Source of the DNA: a bacterium
Lineage (GTDB): Bacteria; Actinomycetota; Acidimicrobiia; Spongiisociales; Spongiisociaceae
Assembly: GCA_026710435.1 (NCBI GenBank)
Contig: JAPOQZ010000234.1
Location: 1 to 52,761 of the forward strand
DNA: 52,761 nucleotides
Reading direction: 5' to 3'
Shown here: one piece after another, positions 52,471-52,761 of the stretch
Numbering within the stretch: position 1 is the stretch's first letter
Layout: each line of letters begins with the position of its first letter
Program-made: the position numbers and the translations under genes
The notes under the pieces: model-generated
What the model was told of the DNA's origin: nothing
Seen by the model: only the letters and a program-made list of their open reading frames with translations
Databases searched by the model: none

Positions 52471-52575
52471 TAGGACGGTGCTGAACAATGACGATTGCTC
52501 GGGCCTGCCGCCCGCCGGCCCAGGCATTTTGCCGGCGGTTGGCAGGCCGCTGGTGGATTGCTCAATACCCTCCTA
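52471..52575 (+). repeat. R1 palindromic element, copy 8
   Basis: A 105-bp copy with TA at 52471-52472 and 52574-52575, in sense orientation 49 bp after the EamA gene. The apical stem is CGCCGGC/GCCGGCG, fully paired. Its right TA is shared with the R3 copy that runs to the contig end. Confidence 0.92.
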
Positions 52576-52761
52576 GTGTCCTGTATCTCTGTTTCGCTTG
52601 CGTTCCGGGCTTGATGAGCCGAACCGGAACCGACCAACGCTACGAGCGGGCTGTATCTGTCACAGGCTCGTTTCACAATGGTAGATAGCCGTATACACCG
52701 GCGGTTCGTTTCCGACGTCGAGCGGACCGTGGCAGGGTTCATAATGTCCGGAACCGGCCCG
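52574..52761 (+). repeat. R3 repeat, contig-edge copy (right)
   Basis: It starts TAGTGTCCTGTATC at the right TA of R1 copy 8 and runs to the end of the sequence. All 188 bp match 22-209 in reverse complement with two mismatches. The repeat is cut by the contig end, so its full length is unknown here; the diverged copy at 41474-41805 suggests about 330 bp. Confidence 0.85.

Noticed and set aside
3316-52575. R1 copies as a CRISPR array or as a riboswitch family
   Set aside because: Copies are single, kilobases apart and without spacers, and they sit after unrelated genes in both orientations with transposon-like TA ends.
1-52761. Terminal inverted repeats as the ends of a linear plasmid or a giant composite transposon
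   Set aside because: The genes between them are chromosomal housekeeping genes, and the repeat is cut by the contig end on the right while extending differently on the left. An assembly break at a multi-copy repeat explains it better.

Overview
This is a 52.8-kb piece of a GC-rich actinobacterial chromosome. It carries a Bpa/PafE-type proteasome activator, a WhiB protein, GuaB3, a BldC-like regulator, a UPF0182 membrane protein, an F420-associated DUF2342 protein and many GTG/TTG starts. The Thr-rich lipoprotein linker and overall gene set suggest Acidimicrobiia or a related uncultured lineage; that placement is inference. Most genes are housekeeping.

Layout. 1-1740: a degraded integration site, with a repeat at the contig edge, a higBA toxin-antitoxin pair whose toxin start is frameshifted, and a tyrosine-integrase remnant beside tRNA-Arg(CCT). 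2083-8126: CDP-alcohol transferase-like protein, Bpa, TauE/SafE exporter, IF-1, MFS transporter, BldC-like regulator, acetyltransferase, Nudix hydrolase. 8404-12370 (minus): citramalate synthase (cimA) behind an isoleucine-rich leader peptide and attenuator, then an IMPase-family phosphatase and a Gfo/Idh oxidoreductase. 12645-27264: trpS, CPBP protease, guaB3-guaA, pcrA, transaldolase, a B12-binding subunit, sucCD, purH, folD. 27716-36155: menC-like enolase, icd, mdh, HU, SCP2 protein and sdhCAB; with sucCD and the B12 subunit this gathers much of the TCA cycle. 36296-46000: whiB, lipoprotein, tatA, DUF2342, htrA-like protease, moaE, bioY, Lon-like PDZ protease and a DivIVA-like protein ending in a phage gpF-like Cys/His tail. 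46122-52421: UPF0182 protein and a tight aminotransferase/flavin oxidoreductase/EamA exporter cluster.

The most unusual feature is a set of three interspersed, TA-bounded, palindromic repeat families: R1 about 104 bp with 8 copies, R2 about 205 bp with 3 copies and a fragment, and R3 about 330 bp with 1 complete and 2 contig-edge copies. Seven of these elements have a terminal TA that is exactly the TA of a gene's TAG stop codon: higA, bpa, the Gfo/Idh gene, menC-like, sdhB, sdhC and moaE. R1 copies show compensatory base changes in two stems, and six of the seven R1 copies that follow a gene end lie in the same orientation relative to that gene. They look like small non-autonomous mobile elements that insert at TA without harming the stop codon and leave a strong 3' hairpin on the mRNA.

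The second notable find is the cimA leader: a near-leaderless 10-residue peptide with four Ile codons, followed by two hairpins, the second with a T-run. This matches isoleucine-responsive attenuation of the pyruvate-dependent isoleucine pathway.
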